A stretch of DNA of 44,629 nt from a virus. A model generated the notes under the pieces. That model was not told the DNA's origin and did not search any database. It worked only from the letters and a program-made list of their open reading frames with translations. Every line of letters starts with the position of its first letter. Position 1 is the first letter of the stretch. The DNA lies in the IMG/VR virus record IMGVR_UViG_3300030388_001448, positions 1,143 to 45,771 of that record; one strand, given 5' to 3'. Positions 1 to 9,800 of the stretch are shown here, one piece after another. Made by a program: the position numbers and the translations under genes.

Positions 1-1
1 C

Positions 2-247
2 GTGGATAAGTTTGTATCAAGATCTGATGTTGGCTTTGCTAAATATGGTAGAACATTACACAGTGAAAGAACTGGTAAACATAAAGATCTAGCTGGTTAT
101 CTAAACGATATACAAGAAGAGCTTATGGATGCTATACTATATATTCAAGCTGCACGTGAAGAGTTAACTGATAATTTAGTTAATGAAACTATAGCTGAAG
201 CTAATAAAGCTTCATTTACAAATGGAGATTATGGCACGCCGGTATAG
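2..247 (+). CDS. MazG-like nucleotide pyrophosphohydrolase, C-terminal part (5' truncated by window edge)
   Basis: The reading frame is open to the left edge, so the GTG at position 2 is probably an internal codon. The visible 81 residues contain an EELMD (ExxxD-type) helix followed by ILYIQAAREEL. This is the pattern of the all-alpha MazG/dATP-dGTP pyrophosphohydrolase-like proteins common in phages, preceded by the usual R-x-x-x-G-x-x-KYG-x-x-L segment. Such enzymes hydrolyse (d)NTPs to (d)NMP and pyrophosphate. The second helical metal-binding motif is not clearly visible, so activity is inferred from family resemblance only. The gene overlaps the next one by about 17 nt and leads a nucleotide/DNA metabolism block. 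Confidence 0.55.
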   Translation: MDKFVSRSDVGFAKYGRTLHSERTGKHKDLAGYLNDIQEELMDAILYIQAAREELTDNLVNETIAEANKASFTNGDYGTPV

Positions 248-680
248 TATAAAAAAAGGTCCAGTAAGATCTAAAAAAGTAGAGTATGATGGAATAAAAT
301 TTGCGTCAGGTCTTGAAAAAAATATGTATGTAGCTTTAAAAGAAGCAGATATTAAATCCGAATATGAGGGGCAAACTTACGAGCTTGTCCCTTCTTTTAA
401 CTTTAATCAAGACTCTTACGAAAGACAAGGAAATGGAAAAGGGGAATACAAAAATAGAGGTAATAAAAAAATACTTAACCTCAAGTATACGCCTGATTTT
501 ATCGGAGATGGCTTCATCATTGAATGCAAGGGAAGAGCTAATGAGAGCTTTCCTATACGCTGGAAATTGTTTAAAGCTTACATATCACAGAATCTGCCGG
601 AGATTACGTTATATAAACCACAAAATAAAAAAGAATGCGAAGAAACCGTGAACCTAATTCTTGGGAAAAAAAAGATATAG
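231..680 (+). CDS. T7 endonuclease I-like Holliday junction resolvase
   Basis: A protein of about 149 aa closely following the plan of T7 gp3 endonuclease I, a PD-(D/E)xK nuclease that cuts branched DNA before packaging. Counting from the ATG at 231, the N-terminal SGLEK helix supplies the first acid (about E29). YTPDF gives the second (about D89) and IIECKG gives the E-x-K pair (about E98 and K100). T7 has the same order: SGLE, YTPDF, VETKG. The insert between the first two motifs is longer than in T7, and the C-terminal tail is much shorter. An in-frame ATG at 222 exists, but MARRYS at 231 is the more natural start and has a GGAG 3 nt upstream, which is too close to be a normal ribosome site. 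It overlaps the genes on both sides. Confidence 0.85.
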   Translation: MARRYSIKKGPVRSKKVEYDGIKFASGLEKNMYVALKEADIKSEYEGQTYELVPSFNFNQDSYERQGNGKGEYKNRGNKKILNLKYTPDFIGDGFIIECKGRANESFPIRWKLFKAYISQNLPEITLYKPQNKKECEETVNLILGKKKI

Positions 681-808
681 CAAGAAGAAAATACGCTGAA
701 CGTAAATTACAGAAGTTTATAGACTGGAGTATTGAATCTAAAGGATATATAAAATATAAAGATCTAATGAAATATTCAGATGAATATGGATTACCAAAAA
801 CAACATAA
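635..808 (+). CDS. Small hypothetical protein, 57 aa
   Basis: This ORF fills an otherwise empty gap. It starts inside the end of the resolvase gene (46-nt overlap) and its TAA ends 1 nt before the best start of the next gene. The product is charged, beginning MRRNREPNSWEKK and ending DEYGLPKTT, with a helical basic stretch around ARRKYAERKLQKF. Codon choice and residue composition look like real coding sequence (AGA/CGT Arg, AAA Lys, balanced residues). No family is recognised. A small basic helper of DNA metabolism is possible, but nothing proves it. Confidence 0.6.
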   Translation: MRRNREPNSWEKKDIARRKYAERKLQKFIDWSIESKGYIKYKDLMKYSDEYGLPKTT

Positions 809-809
809 T

Positions 810-1373
810 ATGATATATATTATTGATGATTTTTTACCAAAACCAATTTTAGAAAAACTAAATAAATATTTAATTAATTTTAAAGAGGTAGAAACCACTC
901 ACAAAAAATTCTGGGTAATGGATGTTCCTACTGATTTTAATGATTGGATAATAAACAAGCTAAGTGTAATAGAAGGCAAACAAATAGATAATATTTTTTC
1001 TTTTTTTAGAGTATCAACTGATAAATTAGACACTGACTGGAGAATACACTGTGATTCTATAATAAACAATAAAATACCTGAAAGGGCTTTAATATTATAC
1101 TTTTCTGAACCTGGGTTAAATGAGCTAAATGGAACTGCTCTATGGGAACATAAAGAACTAGGTAGTAGTCTACCCTTGTCAGAACTTAGTAGTGATAAAT
1201 ATAATAATTTAATACTTAATGAATCTAATAAACTGGATAATTGGAAACTAAACACTGTTATAGGTTATAAAAAAAATAGACTAATTTCTTACCCGTCTAA
1301 TTATTTCCACAGTAAATATCCAAATAAATCATGGGAAAAAGGAAGAAAAGTATTCGTAATGTTTTATAAATGA
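810..1373 (+). CDS. 2-oxoglutarate/Fe(II)-dependent oxygenase-like protein
   Basis: 187 aa from the ATG at 810. An upstream ATG at 780 would overlap the 57-aa gene, while 810 lies just after that gene's stop and begins with MIYIIDDFLP, a typical first strand of phage 2OG dioxygenases. The jelly-roll ligands are visible: RIHCD gives an HxD pair (about H80 and D82), YFHSKYP gives the distal histidine (about H167), and GRKVFVMFY gives the arginine that would bind 2-oxoglutarate (about R179). The family hydroxylates proteins, nucleobases or small molecules; the substrate cannot be told here. It sits between a resolvase and a ribonucleotide reductase, so a nucleotide or DNA role is possible but unproven. 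No Shine-Dalgarno sequence. Confidence 0.75.
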   Translation: MIYIIDDFLPKPILEKLNKYLINFKEVETTHKKFWVMDVPTDFNDWIINKLSVIEGKQIDNIFSFFRVSTDKLDTDWRIHCDSIINNKIPERALILYFSEPGLNELNGTALWEHKELGSSLPLSELSSDKYNNLILNESNKLDNWKLNTVIGYKKNRLISYPSNYFHSKYPNKSWEKGRKVFVMFYK

Positions 1374-1585
1374 AAGAACAAACTTTAATAGAAATGCAAA
1401 ACAAAATCAAGTCACTTACTAATGTGTTACAACACATGATGCAAGAACTAGATTATTTAAGAACTGTATCTTTAGGTACATTAGAAACAATAAAGCATAT
1501 GTCAGATTATGACTCAGCTTTAGGTAAAATAAAAAACAAAGTAAAAGAAAACGAAAATGGAGATATCAAACAAAATACTAAGTGA
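1370..1585 (+). CDS. Small coiled-coil hypothetical protein, 71 aa
   Basis: The ATG overlaps the TGA of the oxygenase gene (ATGA), indicating translational coupling. The end overlaps the reductase gene by 29 nt. The sequence is mostly helical with heptad-like leucines (LIEMQNKIKSLTNVLQHMMQELDYL) and a charged Lys/Glu/Asn tail. No family recognised; a homo-oligomer or a partner of a neighbouring enzyme is conceivable. Confidence 0.6.
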   Translation: MKEQTLIEMQNKIKSLTNVLQHMMQELDYLRTVSLGTLETIKHMSDYDSALGKIKNKVKENENGDIKQNTK

Positions 1586-3419
1586 TATAACTGTTTATAT
1601 GAAGTATGCTAAGTTTTTACCTGAGTTAGAACGTAGAGAAGCTTGGGTTGAATTAGTTACTCGTAATATGAACATGCATATAAAAAAATATCCTGAATTA
1701 AAAGATCAAATACAGGAAGCTTATAAATTAGTTTATGAAAAAAAAATCCTGCCTAGCATGCGATCCTTACAATTTGGAGGTAAACCTATTGAGATTAGTC
1801 CTAATCGCGTTTATAATTGTGCTTACTTACCTGTCGATAACATTGATTCGTTTCACGAAACCATGTTTTTGCTACTGGGCGGTACCGGCGTGGGATATTC
1901 TGTACAACAACATCACGTAAAACAATTACAACCAGTTAATAAACCTTATTCTAAAAGAACTAGAAGATTTCTAATTGGTGATAGTATTGAAGGATGGGCA
2001 GACGCAATTAAAGTATTAATGAAATCTTATATGGGAGACACTAGGTCTTCTAGTGTTGTGTTTGATTTTTCTGATATTAGAGCCAAAGGTGCTCAATTAG
2101 TTACGTCAGGTGGTAAAGCACCAGGTCCTCAGCCATTAAAAGAATGTGTACTTAAAATTAAAGGTATACTAGATAGTAAAGAAGATGGATCATCTTTATC
2201 TACTGTAGAAGCTCATGATATAATATGTCATATAGCCGACTCTGTTTTAGCTGGTGGTATTCGTAGAGCTGCTTTAATTAGTTTATTTTCTGCTGAAGAC
2301 AATGATATGATAGGTAGTAAGTCAGGTAGTTGGTGGGAGAAGAATCCACAAAGAGGTAGAGCTAATAATTCAGCTGTTCTTATGAGACATAAAGTAACTA
2401 AAGAATTTTTCATGGATTTATGGAAACGTGTAGAACTTAGTAATTCTGGAGAACCTGGTATATATCTTAATAACGATAAAGACTGGGGTACCAACCCTTG
2501 TTGTGAAATAGCATTAAGACCTTTTCAGTTTTGTAATCTATGTGAGGTAAACGCTAGTGATATAGAATCACAAGATGATTTTAATGAAAGAGTTAAACAC
2601 GCTAGTTTTATAGGTACACTACAAGCTGGTTATACTGATTTTCATTATTTAAGAGATGTATGGAAAGAAACAACAGAGAAAGATGCGTTGATAGGAATAT
2701 CTATGACGGGAATAGGTTCTGGCACAGTATTAAAATATGACATGACGAAAGCCGCTCAAATAGTAAAAAGAGAAAATTCAAGAGTAGCCAAGCTAATTGG
2801 TATAAATCAATCAGCTAGATGTACAACCGTGAAGCCTGCTGGGACGACATCTCTGGCATTAGGAACTTCATCTGGTATTCACGCATGGCATAACGATTAT
2901 TATGTCCGTAGAATTAGAGTTGGTAAAAATGAATCTATGTATAAGCATTTATTTAAACACCATCCTGAATTAGTTGAAGATGAGTTTTTTAGACCTCACG
3001 ATACTGCAGTAATTAGTATACCGCAAAAAGCGCCTGAAGGTTCTATATTAAGAATGGAATCTCCTTTTGATTTACTAGAAAGAATAAAGAAAGTTGCTCA
3101 AGAGTGGGTCAAGCCTGGTCATAGAAAAGGATCTAACACTCACAACGTTTCAGCTACAGTTAGTTTAAAACAAACTGAATGGGACCAAGCTGGAAGATGG
3201 ATGTGGGAAAATAGAGATCACTATAATGGTCTATCAGTATTACCTTATGATGGTGGTACATATACTCAAGCGCCGTTTGAAGATATAAGTAAAGTTAAAT
3301 ATGATACAATGATGACACATCTTAAAGATGTTGACTTAACTAAAATTGTAGAAACAGAAGATGAAACAGATCTAGCTGGTGAACTTGCTTGTGTTGGTGC
3401 TGCTTGTGAAATAACTTAA
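1557..3419 (+). CDS. nrdJ: Adenosylcobalamin-dependent (class II) ribonucleotide reductase
   Basis: This enzyme reduces ribonucleotides to deoxyribonucleotides using a B12-derived radical. The layout matches the monomeric Lactobacillus leichmannii-type RTPR. C88 in VYNCAYLPV is the first redox cysteine. N313-P-C315-C-E317 carries the N/C/E catalytic triad with the thiyl cysteine C315. C326 in QFCNLCEV, eleven residues later, is the second redox cysteine, the same spacing as C408-C419 in RTPR. The C-terminal C612/C617 pair (CVGAAC) has the five-residue spacing of the RTPR shuttle cysteines. SARCTTVKPAGTTSLALGTSSG is the phosphate-binding region. At 620 aa it is about 120 residues shorter than RTPR, as is common for phage versions. 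No gene for a small R2 subunit or activase lies next to it, in line with class II. It should need host cobalamin. Confidence 0.92.
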   Translation: MEISNKILSDITVYMKYAKFLPELERREAWVELVTRNMNMHIKKYPELKDQIQEAYKLVYEKKILPSMRSLQFGGKPIEISPNRVYNCAYLPVDNIDSFHETMFLLLGGTGVGYSVQQHHVKQLQPVNKPYSKRTRRFLIGDSIEGWADAIKVLMKSYMGDTRSSSVVFDFSDIRAKGAQLVTSGGKAPGPQPLKECVLKIKGILDSKEDGSSLSTVEAHDIICHIADSVLAGGIRRAALISLFSAEDNDMIGSKSGSWWEKNPQRGRANNSAVLMRHKVTKEFFMDLWKRVELSNSGEPGIYLNNDKDWGTNPCCEIALRPFQFCNLCEVNASDIESQDDFNERVKHASFIGTLQAGYTDFHYLRDVWKETTEKDALIGISMTGIGSGTVLKYDMTKAAQIVKRENSRVAKLIGINQSARCTTVKPAGTTSLALGTSSGIHAWHNDYYVRRIRVGKNESMYKHLFKHHPELVEDEFFRPHDTAVISIPQKAPEGSILRMESPFDLLERIKKVAQEWVKPGHRKGSNTHNVSATVSLKQTEWDQAGRWMWENRDHYNGLSVLPYDGGTYTQAPFEDISKVKYDTMMTHLKDVDLTKIVETEDETDLAGELACVGAACEIT

Positions 3420-3436
3420 CCTTAAAATAAAATAAT

Positions 3437-3484
3437 ATGATGTGTCCATTATGTTTAGGCGGTATTTGCGAATACTGTAAGTAG
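3437..3484 (+). CDS. Possible 15-aa microprotein with two CxxC motifs
   Basis: A tiny ORF between the reductase stop and the tRNA reads MMCPLCLGGICEYCK. The two CxxC pairs (CPLC and CEYC) would make a minimal zinc-knuckle-like peptide. It is on the same transcript as the reductase and has no Shine-Dalgarno sequence. It may be chance or the remnant of a longer zinc-ribbon protein; size alone makes the call weak. Confidence 0.3.
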   Translation: MMCPLCLGGICEYCK

Positions 3485-3491
3485 TTATGTT

Positions 3492-3565
<74 letters not shown>

Positions 3566-3579
3566 CAGTAAAATAAAAA

Positions 3580-3608
3580 GGGGACCTCGTTATGAGATCC
3601 CCTTTTTT
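3580..3608. terminator. Bidirectional intrinsic terminator at the convergence of the two gene blocks
   Basis: Stem GGGGACCTC / GAGATCCCC (nine pairs with one A-C mismatch), loop GTTAT, followed by six T. On the other strand the stem is followed by CTTTTTATTTT, so it can also stop leftward transcripts. It separates the + strand metabolism genes and tRNA from the end of the - strand late operon. Confidence 0.85.
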
Positions 3609-3614
3609 GGTTAC

Positions 3615-3653
3615 AGGAACTTTGGGTATGGTGCCCAGTATTATTGTGTTCCT
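3615..3653. repeat. Nested inverted repeat in the 3' region of the late transcript
   Basis: AGGAAC at 3615-3620 pairs with GTTCCT at 3648-3653, and TGGG at 3623-3626 pairs with CCCA at 3634-3637 inside it. It lies between the last - strand gene and the terminator. It could be a small RNA fold protecting the 3' end; the stems are short, so this is weak. Confidence 0.25.
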
Positions 3654-3657
3654 ACAG

Positions 3658-3810
3658 TTATTTCTTAGATTTTTTAGATATTTTAACGCAGTTGTTAACC
3701 ATTTTAATTTTACCATTAACCTTTTTTCCACTTGGTGAAGGTTTTTTACCTTGAGCTTTATAGCCTTTCCAGCAAGTATCTTTTTTTCTTTTAGTTTTCT
3801 TAAGTGCCAT
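3658..3810 (-). CDS. Small Lys-rich phage protein, 50 aa
   Basis: An ATG at 3810 follows 2 nt after the stop of the giant ejection gene. The product begins MALKKTKRKKDTCWKGYKA, contains PSPSGKKVNG and ends CVKISKKSKK. The CWKGY...GKK...KMVNNCV arrangement with paired cysteines is a pattern I associate with small conserved virion-region proteins of marine phages; the function is unknown. It is strongly basic, so nucleic-acid contact is possible. It is the last gene of the late operon before the terminator. Confidence 0.65.
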   Translation of the reverse strand: MALKKTKRKKDTCWKGYKAQGKKPSPSGKKVNGKIKMVNNCVKISKKSKK

Positions 3811-3812
3811 AA

Positions 3813-6800
3813 TTATTTATTAAACTTTTCGTTATATTTTCTTAGATTTTCAGCTTTTTTTCTTATTTTTTCAGCTTTTTTATCTTCTTTTGACAAAGGT
3901 TTATCTTCGATTTTAGGATTATAATTTTTGTTTTTACTTTTCTGTAGCTGTAGTATTCTTTTTACTCTACCTTCTTCATTTTTAAGTCTTTTTATTTCCC
4001 AACTCTTTAATCCATATTGTTTTAATATAGACTTTTGTTCCCAAGCGGTATATCCATTAGGATCTTTATATAATTCTTCACGACCTTTATTCCGCTTTTG
4101 CTTAGGTGTTTCTATACTCCACTTAGACCAACCTGCTCCTAAAGCAATTTTTTGCCAAGTTTCTGTATCTTCGTCCATTACTGCAGATAAATTATCTATT
4201 TTTAATAAAACTCTATCCAAAGGCACGTTAGTTGTAGCAGAAACTACTTTAGCGCTAGCTAAAAAAGCTGGGTTATCTAAGCTAAAACCTTTATCTAGCA
4301 TTTCTTGTCTACGTTTTTTACTGTCAAATTGCCAAGCAGCTTGTCTAATTCTTGATATTTTAGAACCTATTGGTGGTGAAAACTGTAGTAATTTAAATAT
4401 AGAGTCTACGTAATCAGGCTTATCTCTTCCAGATCTTTTATATATATCAAATAAAAAGTTTTTAATTACAGAAACAGCTGCTCCACCAATACCAACACCT
4501 CTTAGCATTGAATCTAACATACCATTAGCTATGTCCATTGCTTTTTTGTTTTTAGCTTTAGTATTTGCTGCTTCTAATTCTTCGTCATCTTCATCTCCAA
4601 AACCTAATCCAAAAATAGCTTGTTGTAAAGAATTGAATATTATATTTTGAACAACTCCGTAATATATTATTTTACTTACATTAGTTTTGCTATCTCCTCT
4701 ACCTGCTGCTAAATCTTGAAAAGCCCTTTTTTGTAGTCTTGCATATTGCATAGGTGTATTTGCAAACATTAGTATTAATCTACCGTAGTCACTGGATTGT
4801 TGTTGTGATATTTTATCTGGCCTACTAGATTGTTGATTTTCCTCTGTTAATTCCATGAACTCAATCATTGCTTGCTCCTTTGCTTTAGCCTCTGTCATCC
4901 CGTTTTTAACTAAATCAACTATCCTGTTTCTATAATAAGTAGCTCCTCCACTTGCTATAGCAAAACTATCAGCATACTGAGTAGGTGCGTAACCTTTAGA
5001 TAATATGTAATTCAAAACTCCTTTAGCTTTGTTCTTACTAGTTGCAGCAGCATCAGCAATTTCAGACTCTGCTATATTTATTCTAAGTCCATTACGTCTA
5101 TCTTTTAAAAAATCAGAATTCATCAAATACATAAAATCTTTCCAATATTGAGGTTGATTAGCAAACGCAGCCCCAGCTTTTAATGGGTTATTAAAACTCC
5201 AATTCATAAAGTTAATACTAGATATTGTTTGAAGTATAGCAGATCTAGTGTTAAAAAACATTATAGCAGCATTAGATCCATTAATATAATTAAGTATTTT
5301 ATTACTTAATCTATTACCTTCTTGAAGCCTATTACTACCATTTTTCATACGTGATAATATATTTTTTAAAGCTTCAACGTATTTAGCTCCATAAGCAGCT
5401 TCTAATTTATTTAAGTTTTTCTCACTAAATATTATATCAACATTATCTTGCCATTCTTTAAGATATTCAGGTCTTTTAACTTCTTTTAATCCTCTCATTA
5501 AATCAGTAGTTATATTACCTACTAACCACTCTTTTAAAGGTGCTGGATATGGATCTTTATTTATTGTCAATAATTGATCAGCAAATTCTTTTAAAGTACT
5601 GTTATTCTCTATTATGGATATCATTTCTTTAGTGTCTGATTTTGATAAACCTGGAACTTCTAAACCTTGTTTATTCCATAAATAAACTCTTACCGCTTGC
5701 TCATTTGTAAAGCCATCAACAGCTTCTTTACCTAAGTCTTTAGGCACATTTAAATCTTCTTTTAGCTTTTTAAAATCACCCATTAAATTAACTCTAGCTT
5801 GCTGCAAGTTTATATTGGCTCTAGCAAAAGGATCTATTAAATTATGCTTAAACCAAGCCATTTGTTTATCACCTAAATCTCCTTTAGATAACAATGGATA
5901 TATTAAACCTGTAAAGTCTTCAGCTGAATATGGTATAAAAAATTGAAACTTATCTTTACCACGAACTTGAGCTTTGGCTTTTGAATATTGTTTTTCAGAA
6001 GCTATACCTGTTTTTTGTTCTATTATTTTATTAAAATCAGAATCTATATCTTTAGCCTGTTTGTATTTAGCTTGTTGAACTGTGGATTTAACATCTACAA
6101 TATCTAAAGCACTTCTAACTGCAGAAACGTTTTGTATTGCATCATCGGCAAAATAAAAATCATTATAACCTTCAGCTGCTTTATCTATTATCCAATTAGC
6201 TTTAGCCGCTCCTGTAGATTTACCTAATCCTGTTATATTTTTTAATGGTATTTCTAATCCTTGCGATTTTAAAAATTCATATATAGCAGGTGCTGCTTCA
6301 GAAGCTCTAGCTGTTAAAACAAATAAATCTTCATTACCTCTAGCGTCTCTAATTTGCTTAGCTAAATTAAATAAAGGACCACGACCACCATCAGTCACGT
6401 TGTTAAAGTCATCAAAATTAAAATTATAACCTTTACTTTGTAAGTCAAAACCTTCTGTTGCAAATTGCTCAGCATTTAATTCTGTGACTGTACCGTCTGG
6501 AGAAGTAGCTATAACTATATTGTTGCTAGTGGCTAAAGTGTCATCAAAGTCAAATACTCTAATTTTTCTAATTGGTGCTTTAGGATCTCTAGCTATTCTT
6601 AATGCTTCATCTATTGTTGCAGCTTTATTCAACACGTCCTGCATAGACATATCTTCATTTATATCTAAAACTCCAGTATTTTGTAATAAATCAATATCAA
6701 TATCTTTTGCTTGATTTATAGATCTACTTAGTACTTTAATTTTTTTATCAAGTATTTCTTGTTTAAAGATTTGCTTATAAGCTTTTTCACCATTTAAATA

Positions 6801-9800
6801 ATATATATTATTGCTTATTCCAGTTTGTTTATTTAAGAATTTAGTAAGTCTTAATATTCCTTCTGGGCTTGTTTTAGCAATTTTTTTACCACCTTCTATT
6901 CCTTTAGAATCTATAAGATCCATTATGTAGTTAGGCCCAAAAAACTGAGTATGACCAGATAGTATTTCATTTAAAGAAGCATTTGTTAAAGTACCTTTTA
7001 ACATGCCTTGAAACAACTTTGTCATGGTTATAGTGTTGGGTACTAAATGCTCTCCTTTAATTATTAAATCTACATAAGCAGAAGTACCTGCACCAAAAGC
7101 AGCTTGAACTTTAGCTTCTTCTAAAGTGTATTTTTTCTTACCATTTTTATCAAGTGCGTTTATATTATTTTTTAATCTTAAATCGTATCTACCTTTAAAC
7201 TCTGGAAACTCGTCTATGAATTCTTGAATAGAAGCGTCTTGCTGTTCTGTATTTAACTCAAGAAATTTTTCTTTACTAAGTCTTTTCTTTTTAAAACTCT
7301 CTATGTCTTGGTTACCATCTATTAAATATACATATTCCAACTTACTTAAAGCTCTTAAACCTTTAACAACACCTGTTTGTAATTGAAAAAACTGAAACAA
7401 CTGTAATGGTGTAATTTTTTTACCGTTTTTATATTCTTCTTGTATTTCTAACATTAAGTTTTTAAACAACTCCATATTAGCTACATTTGCATCTTGTATT
7501 GTTTGCTCAGAGTTCTGTAATAAAGAAAGCTTATTAGCTACAGTTCCATCACCAATTAAAGGTTTTAATACTTTACTAAGTAAAGGTAAAGTCTTATTCA
7601 TTGGCATAACATCTGCTGTATTAATATTGTTAGCTTTTTTAAATTTAGATGCTCTTGCTTTTATATACTGGTTGTAATACTCTCCAGCTTTACCAATTGA
7701 TTTTTTTAATTTTGCAGGATCTAAAAGTCTATTGCTAAAACCTACAAATTCTAAAGTCGAATTAAAAGCTTTTATTAAATCTGAGTCTATTATTTTAACA
7801 AGAGTTTGAGCAAAATTATTCATACTCTCTGCAGCAGGCTTGTTTATAGTTCTTACACCTTTATTTTTACTAGTAATTATATGGTTTTTATTGTCTATTT
7901 GTTTTCCAAGCTTTTGCTCTTGATCATTACCCTCTTTTAAATCTTTTTTAATTACTTTAACAAACTCTGCACCTTGTTCTAGCATAGGATCTTCTTCCAA
8001 CAACATATCTATAGCTTTAATTACGTTGTCATCTACACCTTCTATTGCTTCTTGAAACTCAGGTTTGTAATTACCTTCTTCATCTTTATATCCACCATCT
8101 AAAGAATAAGCTAAATCTGTTAATTCATTAGCTTTATCTACAAACTCTGATAATAAATCTGTTGGAATATCTATATCTTTAGCAAGTTTATAATCATTAC
8201 CTCTACCTAATTCCCTAGATATGAACATTATCTCTGCTTCTACTTTGTCTCTACCAAACTTTTCAGCTCTTTCATCAGTTAGTGTTGTTAGCTCGTAGCC
8301 TTCTTCACCTGGTTTTTTACCTAAGTTATCTTCAACTTTAGAATCTAAAACTTGTCTAAGAGCATCTTCTGTAAACTCAATGGCAGCTATTTTAGCTAAG
8401 CTATTACGTTTAGCGTCTGGTCTCTCTATGTCTACAAAAAAGTCAGTTAAGTCTTTAGGTGATAAACCAGGTTTTAAACGTCTTTTTGGATTACCAGCAT
8501 AAGGATCTTTAACTCTTGATCCTTCAGATCTTGACTCTTCCGCTAATGTTCTAGCTTGTTTACCAGTTTTTTCATCTATAATAGGTTCTGTAAGTTTACC
8601 TAATCTTTTGTTTAAAGTTGTTTGTTGAGCCTTACTTAATATAGCGGCTGCGTATTTTTCTATAAAATTTCTATATTTAGCACTTGTTGGTGTACCCATT
8701 AATTTTTTAACGTCAGTTTCTAAATCAGCAATAGCAGCGTTTCTAAGAGCTTTTAAAAATTTACCTGAACTTACATCTCCTAATGTAGTTCCTAACGTTC
8801 TCTTGGTGCTCTCTATGACTTTATTGTAAAAATCTCCGCCTTCTTTAATGTCTAAATCATTACCTAATTCTAAAAAGCTTTGTCTTAGTGATTTTTTTTC
8901 TTCTTTACTAAAATCTTGCTTTGGTTTTGATTGTGTAACTTCATCTGATTGCACACCAAGCATTGGAGCTACTATCTCTATAGCTCTATAAGGATCAAAC
9001 TCTTTAATAGCTTTACCTATAAACTGACCTAAAGTTATAGTATTCCTATAAGACTCTGGTTTGGCTAAATATTTATTTACATAATCTATAACACCTCTCT
9101 TATCTGAAAGTATTTGAAAAACCATATCGTCAACAGTGACAGCACCTTCAGACTGAAACCCAGTTTCTGAATCAATAACTCCAGCTACTTTAGGATTGTC
9201 TTTAACTGGGGTATTACCTATAACAAATTCTCTACCATTAACGTATCTTCTAACATCTTCTTCAAATTGAAAAGCTAATGCCGAAGGAAGACTTTCATTG
9301 TCAATACCCATATTGTCTATGAGTCCTTTTATCTCTATATCTTTAGCTTGTTTTTTACTTTCATTTGCTTTGGCTTTAGATGTGTTTCTTTCTTTATCAA
9401 ACTCTAAACCAGCTACATCTAAATCATCAGATATATTTATACCTTGATTAGCAGCTTTTACTTGAGCTCTTGTTAATCTACCTTTATTTATAGATTTATT
9501 ATAATCACCTATAAAATCTAAAATATCATCAGCATTATTAAACGCTATGTCTTTAGCTCCTGGTAAATTTTGATTTATTCTTCTCCAAGAATCTTTTAAA
9601 GCTCCTCCTAGTTTTTTATCTTTAGCAATTAATCCAAGATCCACAAATTCACTAAATAATGTTATCATTTCTTCGGCTTCTGCTTGAGTATTAACAGTTG
9701 CATCAATTTTGTATTTATTCAAAGTGTTTTTTAACATTTCTAAATTTTCATTAGGTATACCAGTTTTATCACTTTGATCTTGTATAGCTTTTAATCTTTT

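Noticed and set aside
224-227. GGAG as a Shine-Dalgarno site for the resolvase
   Set aside because: Only 3 nt from the ATG at 231, inside the upstream gene, and other genes of the window lack such sites; likely chance.
780-809. ATG at 780 as start of the oxygenase-like gene
   Set aside because: It would overlap the 57-aa gene by 29 nt and add a polar 10-residue extension before MIYIIDDF; the ATG at 810 follows that gene's stop directly.
3928-4413. 161-aa ORF on the + strand opposite the giant ejection gene
   Set aside because: Composition is that of an antisense shadow (Ser/Leu/Phe-rich, no pattern) and the - strand frame is a clear long gene.
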